A DNA stretch of 64,000 nt from Arctopsyche grandis (lineage: Eukaryota > Arthropoda > Insecta > Trichoptera > Hydropsychidae), in the NCBI RefSeq assembly GCF_051622035.1, contig NC_135355.1, positions 7,304,001 through 7,368,000 of the forward strand. Reading direction: 5' to 3'. Shown here piece by piece: positions 45,598-63,216 of this stretch. Both the position numbers and the translations under genes were made by a program. Each line of letters opens with the position of its first letter. Position 1 is the stretch's first letter. The notes under the pieces were generated by a model. It saw only the letters and a program-made list of their open reading frames with translations. It ran no database searches and was not told the DNA's origin.

Positions 45598-46317
45598 ATA
45601 TATTTGTATTTATCCCGTATTAATTGTATTGGGAAAGTCCAACTTAAATTTATTAAATCCTTACGCTACCTTTTTCCTACCTATACACATTCTGCTGTTC
45701 CCGATATTTTAAAAATCCTATCTTTTAACAATCTTTCTGTCAGGCGATGGCTTACTGATGCTACATTCTTCTTTAAGCTCATAAATGGTTTCCTTGATTG
45801 TTATGATTTACTGAGTAAAGTTGATTTCAGGATCCCTGTTAGGTATTCTAGACACTTTGCACTCTTTTCACTTAATCCTTTTAATACTAATTCCCAAAAA
45901 TATTCTTATCTACAGCGTGTTTATCGTATGTTTAACGGGGAGCTGAATGAGGTTAATCTGTTCGGTATTTCCCTACATAAATTCAGGACTAACATCAAGG
46001 GAATCTTGACCGATTGATCCATTTCTTCTTCTATTCTATTTATAACCTTTTTCCAATATTTTAACACTTTAGTTAAGTTATGAAATGTGCTATTTAGTTA
46101 TGCTAAATAAATTTAGCTTTTATTCTTTTCCTTTTCATTTGTTTATCTTGTATTTATCTTTTTCATTTGTTTATCTTGTATTTATCTTTTTCATTTGTTT
46201 ATCTTTGTAAAAATATGTAATTGGACTCGGATGGTATATATATTATATGTTTACTCTGTGTTTTTATGCATTTCTACATCTTGTTGTCTGTTGATTTTTC
46301 AATAAATAAAATAAATT
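45598..46317 (+). mobile_element. LINE family B, short 5'-truncated copy
   Basis: Frame 45604-46014 followed by TGA encodes the same C-terminal region as 28520-28930 (INCIGKVQLKFIKSLRY ... KGILTD), then the 3' UTR and AATAAATAAAATAAAT tail. The coding part is intact but has lost all RT catalytic motifs by truncation. Confidence 0.8.
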
Positions 46318-46747
46318 ATACCTATACATATTATATATTACCAGGTGAAAGTTAAAGATAAAATATAGGCCTTTTTTGTTGGTTTAAAATCGAAATCTGT
46401 AGGTTTACATAATGGAAATACACATATGAGTCCAGATAAATGTAATAACATTTCTCTGTATGAGACGTTATAATTGAGAGTGGCATAAGTCTTAAACAAA
46501 AAATTAAATATAATTTTTTGCGTTTAAGTTTTTCGCACGGTTTACGTTTACGTACGTTTATTCGTTTAGTACGTTTATTCTGCTTTTCTGAGATTCTGGT
46601 CATATCGAATTAAAATAAGTGATAACAATTTTTGAATTAAGTCAAACAAATAAAGTGTTTATTATTTTTATTTTATGTTGTAAAGCTTTTTATTGATCAT
46701 TAATTATGCTCACAAAGCGACTCGAGTCTATTCTAATAGCCACCTAT

Positions 46748-46866
46748 TTGGAATTTTGGATTTTCATCTATGGATCTAGTGGAAAACTATCGTCGTATCA
46801 AGGGAACGTTAAATAAAAAAAAAATCATTGATTTTAAACTATGTCCTGTGCCTACAACCAATCGAT
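46748..46866 (+). repeat. small repeat shared with 54341-54459
   Basis: AATTTTGGATTTTCATC, then GTAGAAAACT-like and AAAATCATTGATTTTAAAC blocks in the same order in both places. Function unknown. Confidence 0.55.
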
Positions 46867-46934
46867 TTATCTCGATGAAAAATTCTAAAAAGTAGGTATT
46901 TTACATATGTAAAAAAATAAAAAGATCATCTATA

Positions 46935-47760
46935 TATATATAAATATCTATGTTTGTCTATATCTCTGTCTGGCTGTCTGTCTGTCTGTCTCGAATAGGC
47001 TCCTAAACCAAAGAACCGATTACGATGGAACTTTCAGGATTTGTTGCATGCATTTCCGGAAAGATTACTGTGAAAAAAAGGGAAATAACCTCTTAATAAT
47101 AATAATCGTAATTACGATTTTATCGACGCGAAAGTATGAAGCGCCAGTGTGTAGTTAAGGAAATGTTTACGTTGGTAACCAACTTGCGCGGACGCATTGC
47201 CAACGTACAAATACATTAAGTACCACTCATACCAACCTGACATTACGTACCACTCATAACAATCCTACATATCTATATAAATCAATGTTTGCCTGTCTGC
47301 CACGTATGCGTTCCTATACTTTACTATATTTAATTTGATTACTAAGTACTAGCTGTATTACCATGGTAAACATGAATAATCTAATAGTAAACATTTTATT
47401 AAATAAAAAAAAAATTTAAATTTAAAAATTATTTTTTAAAAATGATTATTACTTCTTTTTTAATTTTTTAAAATTTTTAGAATTTTATTTTTTATTTTTT
47501 TTTTACTTTTAGTTTAGTCATGTTTAAGCGGTTTATATTACAAATACCGAGCGAAGCCTTATTTTGAAGATCAATTTGAAACTGAATCATTCACTTATTG
47601 AAACGCACCGACAAACGGAAACTGGAACGGGAATTGTATGCGTTATTGTATGATGGAACGATGGAACTTTTAGGATTTATTGTATGCATGTCCGGGAAGT
47701 TTACTGTGAAAATAATCGGCCAAAAACAGGAACGGAAACGGGAAAAACGGGAATGGGTGG
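46935..47760 (+). repeat. arthropod-type TCTGTCTG repeat, duplicated segment
   Basis: Begins TATATATAAATATCTATG with CTGTCTGTCTGTCTCGAATA, then CGATGGAACTTTCAGGATTT. A second diverged pass of the last part is at 47655-47720 (GATGGAACTTTTAGGATTTA). GAGCGAAGCC at 47544 is the usual far-end motif of such repeats. No coding region. Confidence 0.5.
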
Positions 47761-48295
47761 CATTGCAACGCAATAATTTCAAACGTTTTTAGGGTGAAAT
47801 TAGGTAGGTGCTTGTAGATCAATATTTATCTACTATTTGTACGGGAAAATGTTACGTCTATTAACTAAATGTAAATCTCCAAATTATCACGGATTTGTTG
47901 CAAAAATCACACGGAGATAACATTTTATTTTACCATTTCGATATTGTACATATAACGAATTTCAACAAGATTGTCGTATGTCAATTTAATTATACGCCAC
48001 AATATATTTTGCGAGTTGACACGGAAACGCACGTCCCCACGACTGAGGTAGTAATAGGAAACTTCATGAATAATTCATAACAAAACGTACATGTCGTTCT
48101 GCTCAATTTTATCTTATTTATAACTAAGGAGCTATTTTCATCGATATTTGCTATATAGCATACATTCAAATCGTTTCAAGTACATACGATCGTCCGAAAT
48201 CCAAATTTCGTCTGAAAAATATTGATTTTCATGTGAACTTTTTCAAAGAAATTTCCTTTCGTGCATTTGGGAAAAATAAACACCTGTTTTAAAAT
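47761..48295. other. AT-rich, nothing recognised
   Basis: No supported feature. Confidence 0.3.
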
Positions 48296-48490
48296 CAAAG
48301 GTGCCACTTTTCCTGAAGAAAAAGATCTTCGATCAATTTGTTCTGGCAGTGATGACGTATGGATGTGATATGTACTTGAGTATTGAATGCCAAAATGCTA
48401 CATAAATTCCAATTCAAATGCACAAGTATGGAATGCTGTACACTAGACACAACGAGGAGAAGTAGGAAATGGAACACGTGGGTAAAAATG
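48296..48490 (+). pseudogene. old RTE LINE fragment
   Basis: Diverged copy of the RTE ORF around 33865-34045 (GCCACTTTTCCTGAAGAAAA, GTGATGACGTATGGATGTGA, CACAACGAGGA). Stops and shifts are present; much older than copies 1-3. Confidence 0.7.
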
Positions 48491-48848
48491 AGCTAAATGT
48501 GTTTGCCCAAACTGTACAGCCATTTCAATGGCATTTTTGTACATGAAATGATATCGTTGGGTAATTTTTAACATAAAATTACCAATAATACAAAAATAGA
48601 TCTTTCAATAGTATAGAACAGTGATGGCGAATCAATGTATGACCTGTGTGTCAGACACTGACCCAAGAAGGCTTTTTGAATGACCCACGTGTTAAGGCGT
48701 GAAAATTTAAAAAAATACATTGAAGGGGAAGTGTACCGGTCTTGGCGTTAAAAAAAAAAAATAATTCATTTAAAGAAATGGATATCAATTTACAGAAAAT
48801 TGTTTCTGTAACAACAGACGTATAACCATAGTATTACCAGACGTATAA

Positions 48849-49060
48849 CCAGCGGCGTGGTCTAGTGGTAAGTATTGTATTCTCTCGTGCTAGAGGTGCC
48901 GATTTCGCTTCCCACTGGAGTCTAGTTGCTGGCCAGACCTTGGTTTGTCGAGGTCGGTCGTTTCATATCAGAATTTGTCAATTTTTCTGATTTGAAACGA
49001 TTCCTGTAAAATTGGCTTTCTTATTCCATTTTCTATTGCGAAAAACCAAGAGATATTATT
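48849..49060 (+). repeat. tRNA-derived SINE
   Basis: Head GGCGTGGTCTAGTGGTAAG (A-box-like) and a TTTCGCTTCCC B-box relative, then the family body with GGTCGTTTCATATCAG. The 3' end is diverged. Confidence 0.7.
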
Positions 49061-49959
49061 ATCTCCTTCGCTTGTAAAAGTATAAACCTTTTTGGAGGAT
49101 CAACTGTTAAACTTTCCTGTTAACAAATCTTTGGATTTCCAAATTTATTAGTACTCTTTTTACACCCCCCCCCCCCCCTTCAAATGACAAGGTTCACTAT
49201 CAATGGTAAAGGATATATGTATATTTGAACATATAAGCAAAAAGGTAATTACCACAGAATATATTTATATACATAATCCATGTATGTACATATATACTTA
49301 TCTATGTATAAGCAGGCGACAAAGTTCGTGACTGCCGTCACTGATGAAGGCTTCTTTCGTAAGTTTCGCTTATCGATGTGATTAAGCGATGAAAGCGGAA
49401 CGACACTGAAGAAGATATTTTCGGAAAATTTCCAAGTGTATATATGTACGTAATATACCTATAGAAGCATACGTATGTGAGATTTTGGAGTAAGAAAGAC
49501 ACGAGAAAGTCATTCGTCGAACAAACACTGCTAATGATGGTGAGTTGGAAAAAAATGTACGTCGATTTACTCGTACAAACTTACACATTATACAAACATA
49601 TATGTTGTGTGTTTGTCGAGTATAAATCGCTTGAACTTTCATATGGTAAAGGTGTAGAGATATGTAGGTATTCGACAGGTATTTGTATTCGAAAGCCAAA
49701 TAGGTTCTTTGTCGGAACTAATTTAATTGATCGCAAGATGAAGCAATTAACTGTATTCGATTTAAACCGAGGCACGTGACGAGAAAGGGCAACAAACCGA
49801 ACCAACTTTTCAGTACGTTCTGCTTTAAGATTATGCTAACCCTTTCAAAGCTTTTAAGATTACAATTTTAGAAAAAACAATGTGTCCTTTTAGATTACTT
49901 TAGTATTTTTTAACATTCGTTATTCTTATGGGGAGTGCGGCATCGTTAAAGCCAATTTA
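49061..49959. other. unassigned, with a short poly-C run
   Basis: A C-run near 49165-49178 and AT-rich sequence. The stretch 49370-49800 has overlapping short frames on both strands but nothing recognised. Confidence 0.3.
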
Positions 49960-50172
49960 TTTGGGGAATGCGAGGCTTAGTTGAATCTCGTCGTCGTATT
50001 TTATTATTACTACACATGTTCCTTGTTCTTCGTGGAATTATTTATAATCCACCGACTCGTGAATTCAATTTTTATGTACCTAAAAATTATGTGAGAGTAC
50101 GTAAACATGTTCCGTTTTCGACACCATCTCGCCCAAGTTATTCAATGCGGTACTACATAGAAGGAGTTTTCT
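49960..50172 (+). mobile_element. mosaic of LINE family D-like and RTE fragments
   Basis: 49970-50110 encodes a family D-like C-terminus (SRRRILLLLHMFLVLRGII, FYVPKNYVRVRKH). It joins directly to about 50 bases of RTE sequence (ATCTCGCCCAAGTTATTCAA at about 50126, matching 33457 onward) before family C begins. Confidence 0.65.
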
Positions 50173-51722
50173 TAATAGTATCTTATCCTGAGTTAATAAG
50201 TATCTTATCCTGTTTTGCTAAAATTTTTGATTGTTTAACTTATAATCATATTTATTCTCATGTAGTGCCTAAAATTGCACAGGTACAACATGAATTTGTT
50301 AAAAAAAAATCAACCGTGTCTAATCTTATTGAATTCACTACCACAATTTATAAATATCTTAATACTCGTACACAAGTAGATGTAATATATACAGACTTTC
50401 AAAAGGCTTTTGACAAGATTAATCACGGTTTGCTAATTCGTAAATGATCTAAATTTGGAATTCATGGCAATTTACTTAGATGGTTAACTTCCAATGTTAA
50501 TTTGAGAAGTCAATTGGTTACAATTAAGGGTTTCTCATCTGCCCCTAGAATAATCCCTTCAGGAGTTCCTCAAGGTTCTCACATTGGACCACTTCTGTTT
50601 ATTATTTTTATTAATGATCTAATCCCCCTACTGAAGTGTCAATGATCTTAAGGTTTTCCATCCTATCAATAGTGAGTCGGATTGCTTAAAATTACAATCC
50701 GACATTGATATAATATCTGAATGGTGTAATGTAAACCTTATGCATCTCAATATTTCTAAATGCTTCTCATTGACACTTTCCAGAAATCGTAACCTAATTG
50801 ACTTTACTTATAATATTAATAACGTAGATCTTATAGCAAAAATTTGTGCCAGAGACTTAGGTATACTTATAGATTCCAAACTATCATTTAATGAACATAT
50901 TAATCATATTGTTACTAAATCTTATAAACTCTTGGGATTTATTTGCCGAGTTGCGAAGCCCTTTAAGAATCCCCATACTCTGATTCTACTCTATTACAGT
51001 TTGGTTCGTAGTAATATGGAGTATGCCTCAATCATATGGTCACCCTATTACCAAACTCACATTGAGCATTTGGAAACAATCCAGAAGCGTTTTTTGCGCC
51101 ATTTATCCTATAAGACTGGTCTTAAAAAACTGTTACCATCTTATAATGACAGACTTTCTTTTTTCCATATTGCAAGTTTGTCTCAGCGTAGAAGGGTTTC
51201 TGATTTGTTAATTTTATATAAGATTGCTAATGGTATTCTTGACACACCTGTTTTAAGTGAGATTAATTTTAACGTTAATGCCCGATTCACCAGATGCACA
51301 AATCTTATCCACCAATTTGTCAAAGCAACACCTCTTTCAATAGTGCAATCGTTCATATATGCCGTATTTACGATAGCTTAGATAATTGTCCTGACCTCTT
51401 TAGTGACTCTTTTAGTATTTTTAGGACAAAGGTGAAGAAAATAATATGTGGTTGATTTGCTTCTGCACCCTTATAGTCTTTCTTTTTCTTTTTCTTTTTT
51501 ACTTTATCTGTATCTTTTTCTTTATCTGTTTCTTTTCTTTTTTTTAAATCTTGATGTTTTTGTAATTTAACTTTTTTATATCACCATGTGGTGCTCACTG
51601 TAAATGGAATATTATATTTTTATTTATGTTTATTATTATTTTTTGTCTCATTATACAACTTTATTTTTATATTTTATTCTGTATGTGTGCCTATTTAAAT
51701 AAAATAAAAAAATAAAATAAAA
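50173..51722 (+). pseudogene. LINE family C (jockey/CR1-like) RT, catalytic site deleted
   Basis: Frames encode RT motifs (DVIYTDFQKAFDKINHGLL, IPSGVPQGSHIGPLLFI), then a deletion near 50640 removes the Tyr-Ala-Asp-Asp box. The frame resumes and continues to IVQSFIYAVFTIA at 51381. An internal stop lies at 50445. The 3' UTR ends TATTTAAATAAAATAAA; the same 3' UTR occurs alone at 54509-54640. Inactive. Confidence 0.75.
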
Positions 51723-51723
51723 T

Positions 51724-51800
51724 TAGGGCGTAGTGCATTTGGACGAATGAATGTGGTTTTTAAATCAAAAATGCCACTTTACCCAAAGAAAAAGAAGGCC
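51724..51800 (+). repeat. RTE fragment fused to SINE
   Basis: TTAGGGCGTAGTGCATTTGG and AAATCAAAAATGCCACTTTA match the RTE ORF at about 33820-33880. It abuts the LINE C tail on the left and a headless SINE on the right. Confidence 0.65.
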
Positions 51801-52165
51801 GTATGCTGTTGGTTAGACCTGGATTTGTGACTTCAGGTTGATCGTTTCTTATCTGAGATTGCCAATTTTCTCTGATTTCATTGTTGAAACGGTTCCCGAA
51901 AAAAAAAATTGGCTAAAAAAAATCCCTCCTATACGATATGTCACCTATAGTTTGTTATTAATTAATGTACAATAAATAAGTTTGTGTACAAATTAATATA
52001 TGTCTCATTGATTTACGAGTTTTACAGTGTCTCGTAATTCAGTGATTTATATAAAAAAAATGCTGAATTGTAATTTGTAAATTTGTAATTGACCAGGAAG
52101 GCGCATTGGGGTTTACCTGTAAGGCCTTCCTGGTATATATGTAAAATAAAATAAAATAAAAATAA
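51801..52165 (+). repeat. SINE, 5'-truncated, with CCAGGAAGGC hairpin
   Basis: Family body (TTCAGGTTGATCGTTTCTTA, TGATTTCATTGTTGAAACGG), 3' hairpin 52094-52133 with a 10-base stem (CCAGGAAGGC / GCCTTCCTGG), tail (AAAAT)n. Confidence 0.75.
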
Positions 52166-54508
52166 AGTATGTATGTATGTGATGCGCGATATTGTCGCTG
52201 CGCTATTTCGCGCGGTTTTGTGACAGCGCTCTATTTTACCATGCTTTTGTCATATTTATATGATTAAAATACATATTATTGATTTTATTACTTTAACTTA
52301 TTGATTTTATTTTCATTTGTTATTATAAGATATTTCGAAATTATATATTTAGATATTGAAATCGGTTTTTGCCTGTAATTAAATAAATAAATTTGTTTTT
52401 GCCTCAAACGGTAACGGATATTCTTCGTCGGAGACCCAATTCCCAGAATTTTTGTGATTTAGATCAAACTATTTATTTTAAATTAATTACCAAATGCTCA
52501 AATTTAAATTTAAATTAATTACTAAAAGCTCATACTTTTGAGCTTCATTTATAAACTTACAAAACTTTATGAAGAAGTTCAATTTTTATTACTTTATTTA
52601 TGTTTTTTTTTTAACATTCGTCCACCTGAGCACCGCCGCGAAATTTGGCTATCGATTACAGATATTAAATTGACTTAAAAAAGAAAAATTTATAATTCAA
52701 TCGTTTTTAAGGAGCGTTCCATAAATTTCTACGGACACTAAGGGGTTAAAAAGAGATTTCGCTCCATCTTGACAGTCACAATGTTTTATCTGCGATGGGG
52801 GATATTGCTCTGTGGAAGCTTACTCTCGGCAAAATACTCAATTTTCATCAAGTTTAACAACCGTCCACGGTCTGGTGGTGGATTCGGCTAAAGAACGGCC
52901 GCTGAAAACGAAGTGCGGCTCTAAATTAAACGCTTTCAGACACACAAAACTCGAGATTACCACGGACAAAAGAAAACGAAAGAAAAAAATATCATAGAAC
53001 GGGAAACCACCACGATGCGAGACAGCTTATCTTGTTAGCTGAAATTCACTTAGGTCGCGAATTTTCACATCTCGTTTACGTTTCATACAAATCATACGAC
53101 TTGAGAAACTTTCTCGTTTCACAGATGAAAATTAAACGCGTTCTTCGCGCGGCTAGAAATATGAAAAAAATCGAATAGCACAATTAACCAAAGAAGACAA
53201 TCATTAATTTTATCGAAATATATACCATGTATGTATGTATATAGAGAGTATGTCTGAAGAGTTTTCAATAATCGCTGTCTGGATGAAACTCGAGTTCACT
53301 TAAATACGTAAATTTAAGTTGTATTAAAAATTACTTGAAAGAAAATGGGACTCATTTTTATTTTATTTGAATCATACATAAGCTCCGACTATTAGAAAAC
53401 AAGGTTTTTTAAAATAAAAGTGAAATCAATTTTTTTAAGTAAAAACTTATTGAATTTAGTCTTAGTGAAAATTTTCAATATTTTAAATTAAAAATTTTAA
53501 TTGGAAGAAATCAGAAGTCTATATTTATCTATTTAGTAGCAAATTGCTAGCATATGTATGTATGTACATACAACCATAAAATTAACAAACTATAATATAA
53601 CCTACATATATATGTATGTACATAGGTTATATTATATATACTAACAATCTCATTACATTTTCCACAGAGTCCATTAAAACCCTTCAAAAAGGGCACGAAA
53701 GCACTGTTTTTAAAACTTTTAATGTATCAAGAAGGGTGTTATAGATTTAAGCACCCCTGTGGAAACATCTTCTGCGGTTCTTGCCTTCCTAACCCTATCT
53801 ATAATTTATTTGTTCTTATTTTTAGTTCTACGATTTATTTGATATGAAGTTCGTATACTCATGGCTACCAACTCGTAATTGTATTCTGTATTGTATTATA
53901 AAAGAGAGACAAAAACATTATTACATTTTGTGTTTACAAACTCGAATATACACGGTATATTAATATGTGAGGAATTTCATCAATTTTAAAATATGTGTAT
54001 TTACCCAAAATATTCGATATAATATATTTAATGGAATTTTCAATATAATATATTTAATGAAATTTTCCCTTATATTACATACAATTTCGTATTTAATATA
54101 TTACTTTGGTTTTAATATAATTTTACCTTTCTAAGCCCGCTTTAAAGGTCACGGATTTTGACCCTTAAAGCCCTCAACATGAGGCCACCACCCCCCCGAC
54201 GAATACAGTCCAAGAGACCCTTTCGTCGGAGAACGAGACGGTTTATAATTTTACCTGAGAAAATTATTCGTATATGTATGTATGTAGGTATATCTAGCCA
54301 AAAGCTGGCGAGTGTGTACATAAAATATGCCGGAGCGAAAAACGCGAATTTTGGATTTTCATCGATCGACTTGGTAGAAAACTTTCATCGTATCAAAGGA
54401 ACGATAAATAACAAAAAAATCATTGATTTTAAACAATATGCCTCCAAACCAATCGATTTTTTTCATATATCTCTTTTTCGAGAATCAATCATTCAATATT
54501 CACCTATT
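52166..54508. other. unassigned intergenic, one GC-richer island
   Basis: 52700-53160 has higher G+C and few repeat hallmarks, so it could hold a regulatory region or a non-coding exon. 54341-54459 repeats 46748-46866. 54182-54240 includes an A-poor C-run. No coding exon is supported. Confidence 0.3.
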
Positions 54509-54640
54509 CACCATGTGGTGCTCACTGTAAATGGAATATTATATTTTTATTTGTGTTTATTATTATTTTTTGTCTCACTATAAAACTTTATTTTTATATT
54601 TTATTCTGTATGTGTGCCTATTTTAAATAAATAAATAAAT
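54509..54640 (+). mobile_element. LINE family C 3' UTR fragment
   Basis: TCACCATGTGGTGCTCACTG ... CTGTATGTGTGCCTATTT matches 51580-51700, with an AAATAAATAAATAAAT tail. Extremely 5'-truncated insertion. Confidence 0.7.
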
Positions 54641-55175
54641 ATTGAAGTTTAATTGGGTCGATTTTTAAGTTTTGACCGATAAACGAAAATTTAAAGTCGC
54701 CGCTTCGCTAGAGAGTCCCCATAGAAAGCGCGCTTCACTCGCAATGAATGTTTGTATGAGGCAAGCGTTATTTTCAGAAAATCGTAATTAAAGTCGTCAT
54801 TAAAAAATAATTTTTCACTCCACCATATGTAATATGAATGTATGCATATATATACACATGTTTGAGTAAAACATTTGTGCTACATATGATTGTGCATTTT
54901 TACTTTATTTCCATCCAATCGTCGTGTTGGTTAAATTGCGTCAGACTAGTTCAAATTCAGTCAAAATATTTCTTAAATAAATTTCAACCAAGTGTCTTAT
55001 CGTTCGAATTTTCTTCTGTTCCTTTTCAAGTGAAAATTCTTACATTACAGTGGCAAAAGTCCAAACGTTCGCCTGAGATACGCTACGTGTCACACCATTG
55101 TTTATGAGTCGCCACTGAATTGTTTCGTACAAGTGCGATAACATCAACATATGAAATATGTCATCTATACGTCTG

Positions 55176-55180
<5 letters not shown>

Positions 55181-55251
<71 letters not shown>

Positions 55252-55274
55252 TGTATATATATATATATATATAT
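55181..55274. repeat. (TA)n tract at RTE copy 3 3' end
   Basis: TA dinucleotides interrupted once by ACATATATG near 55245-55253. Confidence 0.93.
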
Positions 55275-56573
55275 CATCATCATCATCATTTACAGCCATT
55301 CGCCATCCACTGCTGGATGAAGGCCTCTCCAACACGCTTCCACTCGTCTCTGTTTTGCGCAACACTCATCCATCTCATTCCGCACATTTTCCTAATTTCG
55401 TTCACCCATCTTCCTTGCGGTCTTCCTTTTACTCTTTTGCCTTCTCTCGGGTACCATTCAAGCACTTCTTTTGTCCACCTTTCGTCCATCCTCCTAGCTA
55501 CGTGACCCGCCCATTGCCATTTCAATCTCTTCACTCTATCCACTATGTCCACTACCCTTGTCATATTTCTCACCCACGTGTTCCGCTTCCTGTCTTTCCT
55601 CGTTATGCCAAGCATACAGCGTTCCATACTTCTTTGAGTGCATTGGATTTTATTTTGCATCTTGGCGTTCAGTGTCCAAGTTTCACATCCATACGTCATC
55701 ACTGGCAAAACGCATTGATCAAAGATCCTTTTCTTCAGGCAGAGTGGCATTTTTGATTTAAAAACAGCATTCATCCGTCCAAATGCACTCCACCCTAATT
55801 TCATACGTCTCTTTATCTCTTCATTTTTACTACCAGACATGTCAATTATTTGACCTAAATATAAATAATTATTTACTACTTCTACTGGTTTATCATCTAA
55901 GGGGATGCTATCAGGCATGCAATAACTATTGAACATTAGTTTAGTCTTATCTACGTTAATTTTTAATCCTACTTTTCTACTTTCCCTGTCCAGCTGTGTT
56001 AGTCTGATAAGTAGGTCAGCTGAATCACGAGCTACTAAAACTATATCGTCTGCGAACCGAAGGTGACTCAAAAAGCGACCATTGATGCTTACTCCGGCTG
56101 TATCCCAATCCAATTTCCTGAAAACTCCCTCAAGCACCGCATTGAATAACTTGGGCGAGATTGTATCTCCTTGTCTTACTCCTTTTCCTATGCTAAATCT
56201 ATCTGTACCTGAAAAAATTTTAACCGAAGCTGTGGCATTCTTATATATTGCAGCTAACAGTCCCACATAGGTTTCCGGCACTCCCTGTGTTTTTAGAGCG
56301 TTAAGTACTGCATTATGACTAACTGTATCGAAGGCTTTCTCATAATCGACGAAACCTAGGCACAATGGCCGTTGATATTCGTTGGCGCGCTCGATTAGTT
56401 CGCCAACTACTTGGAGGTGGTCCATTGTGCTGAAATTTGCCCTAAACCCTGCCTGCTCTACAGGTTGGTTCTCGTCGAGGATATTCTTCAGCCTTTCTGT
56501 AATAACCTTCGTGAGGAGCTTGTAGACCGCTGAAAGTAGACTAATGGGTCGGTAGTTCTTGATATCGCTTTTG

Positions 56574-56575
<2 letters not shown>
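55275..56575 (-). mobile_element. RTE-type LINE, copy 3, 5'-truncated
   Basis: Minus strand. Starts inside the RT domain at Asp-Lys-Ser-Asp-Ile-Lys and runs to the normal stop (55288-55286) and (TGA)n tail. The frame is open throughout. Over its 379 residues from Met-Asp-His-Leu, it differs from copy 1 at one position, so it is a recent insertion. Its 5' end abuts the (TA)n that follows copy 2. Confidence 0.9.

Positions 56576-56651
<76 letters not shown>
56576..56651. repeat. (TA)n tract between RTE copies 3 and 2
   Basis: Pure TA dinucleotides, 76 bases, forming both the 3' tail of copy 2 and the 5' border of copy 3. Confidence 0.95.
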
Positions 56652-61224
<4,573 letters not shown>

Positions 61225-62020
61225 TCTCAGTTTACACTCGATTATCCGGGTTCTGATTATCCGTACTTGAAATAAATTATTTATTTTTTAATTCAACGAA
61301 AACGCTTGCATCGTCAAATGAAAAGTTTACTACCGGACACAAATCATCTAAACAGCGTACTATTTACAATCATGTGTTGTGGAAATGCATCAGGAACTAA
61401 TGAAATGAAACTTTAAGAAATCGGAAAAGCAAAAATAAAGCCTGGACCATTTAAGGGGAGTGAAATAAAAAAATGTTCCTGTTATTATTATAACCAAAAT
61501 GGAGCATGGATTAATAGAGAGATCTTCGAAGATCGATTTAAAAATGCTATTTTTTTACTGCCTAATGTTCGATAGTCGAATCCATATCATATCATCCACG
61601 AAACGGCTTTACCGTGCAATTTTTCTAAAAGCTCTTGTTGAGGAAGTTGATTAATTTTAGAAAAGAAAAGGTTTAAAAAAGTTTAAAAAGTTTATTAAGC
61701 AAAATTTTGGCCAAAAGTAAAACCGACAACACCGTTTCGATCATGGATAGAGACATGGAACTAACATAGAAATAGATTTATCGGATTGTGAAGAGATCGT
61801 GGCAAGTGCGTATCTGAAGTATACAGATTAACGGAAAATTAAAAGTGGTATGAAAATGTTGATCGGGAAAACATCAAGGAGTAGTTTGATCGCGATTCAA
61901 ATGATCTGAGTTTTCAATGCATGCGTGATGCGGTTAGCTTTTCTTAATTAAAAACGATATCAAAAAATGATAGTTCGGATTATCTGTGTTTTTCAATTAT
62001 CAGCATATAAGAGTACATCG
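61225..62020 (+). mobile_element. second pogo/Tigger-like remnant
   Basis: Left end CTCGATTATCCGGGTTCTGA and right part TTCGGATTATCTGTG resemble pogo-group ends. At about 61480-61560 a frame reads Asn-Gly-Ala-Trp-Ile-Asn-Arg-Glu-Ile-Phe-Glu-Asp-Arg-Phe, the typical segment before the second catalytic region of Tigger-type transposases. Many frame breaks; dead. Confidence 0.55.
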
Positions 62021-62039
62021 TAATAACAAACAAAAAAAA

Positions 62040-63206
62040 TTCGGGTGTGACCAACCCATGACTTTATCTATGTATTTGAGGAATATAAGAAGGTTACAAA
62101 GCAAAATTCGATATTGAACTAATAACTATGATAGCGATACAAATTGAGCGCAAATATATGCAAATACTTGCACAAGACAAAATTTCTACTTCCGGTTGGC
62201 GGATTTTGTTCAAATTTTTTTAATTATTTAAAATCAGTATAATTATTATACACATTTAATATCAAGAGGATAAAAATAATTTAAAAGGTCAAAATAAAAT
62301 AATGAAATATTGTTTTTAAAAAAAATACTACTTCCGTTTTACGAATTCTGACCAAAACGTTACCAAATCTAAGTTAGTACATAAACAACACAAATATAAA
62401 TTTTCAGCTTAATACGTTCAGGGGTGTGGACAGGATCCAGGCGACAACATTTTTGACCTTCCTTCCGGATGCTTCCGGAAGGGAAAAATCCCACTTCCGG
62501 TTTATTAAATTTAGTGATTTTTTTTTATTTTAATCACATTGATACAAGAATTATACTTGAATTTTTTCGTGAAGACCACACATGTTTAAGGGGTCGAAAA
62601 AAATAGTGGAAGACAAATCGAACAAGAGTAAACTGCCACTTCCGGTCGACGGACGCTTACCAAATTTTATACATAACTTGGTATTGAGCTTAAACTGATC
62701 GATATGAAATTTCAGTTCGATAAATCAAAAGGCTTTTGAGAAAAACATAAAAAACCTCGATTCTCTAGAGTAAAAGTACTACTTCCGGTTCAGATAAAAA
62801 TATTTAAAAAATACAAAATTATAAAAATTATTATTTCTAGTACATGTAAAAAAAAATCAGTCCGATTCAGTTGGTAGTTTGGGAGGAAATCGAATTCAAA
62901 AACTTAAATAAAAGAGGACACCTATAAGGGGAGGTACCATTTACGGTCAACTTAAAAATTTGAAAAAAATTTACGTAGTGTCGATAAGAATTTCAGTAAC
63001 TGATACAAAGTTTCAGTTCGATAGGACTAACGGTGTTGAAAAAAATCCCCAAAGTACACAGACACACACACACACATTTTTTCTAGATCATGAAAACGTG
63101 ATCAGTAATCGATTCTGAGTTCGAATCAGTCAAAATCTCGAGTTCGAATATTCGCATGATCACAAAACTTCATCTATTGTTACTACGTACATAGATAAAG
63201 TAAAAA
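62040..63206 (+). repeat. 1.2 kb modular interspersed repeat, copy 2
   Basis: Colinear with 2968-4134. CTTCCGG motifs are less decayed here (62187, about 62460-62505, 62638, 62782), so this copy is closer to the ancestral sequence. It has a longer CACACACACA run at 63063 and an extra GGATGCTTCCGGAAGG palindromic segment near 62466-62482. Confidence 0.75.
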
Positions 63207-63216
63207 AGAAAGTAAA

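Noticed and set aside
46935-47010. CRISPR-like or tandem regulatory array from TCTGTCTG units
   Set aside because: Simple repeat inside a common interspersed element; no spacers and a eukaryotic context.
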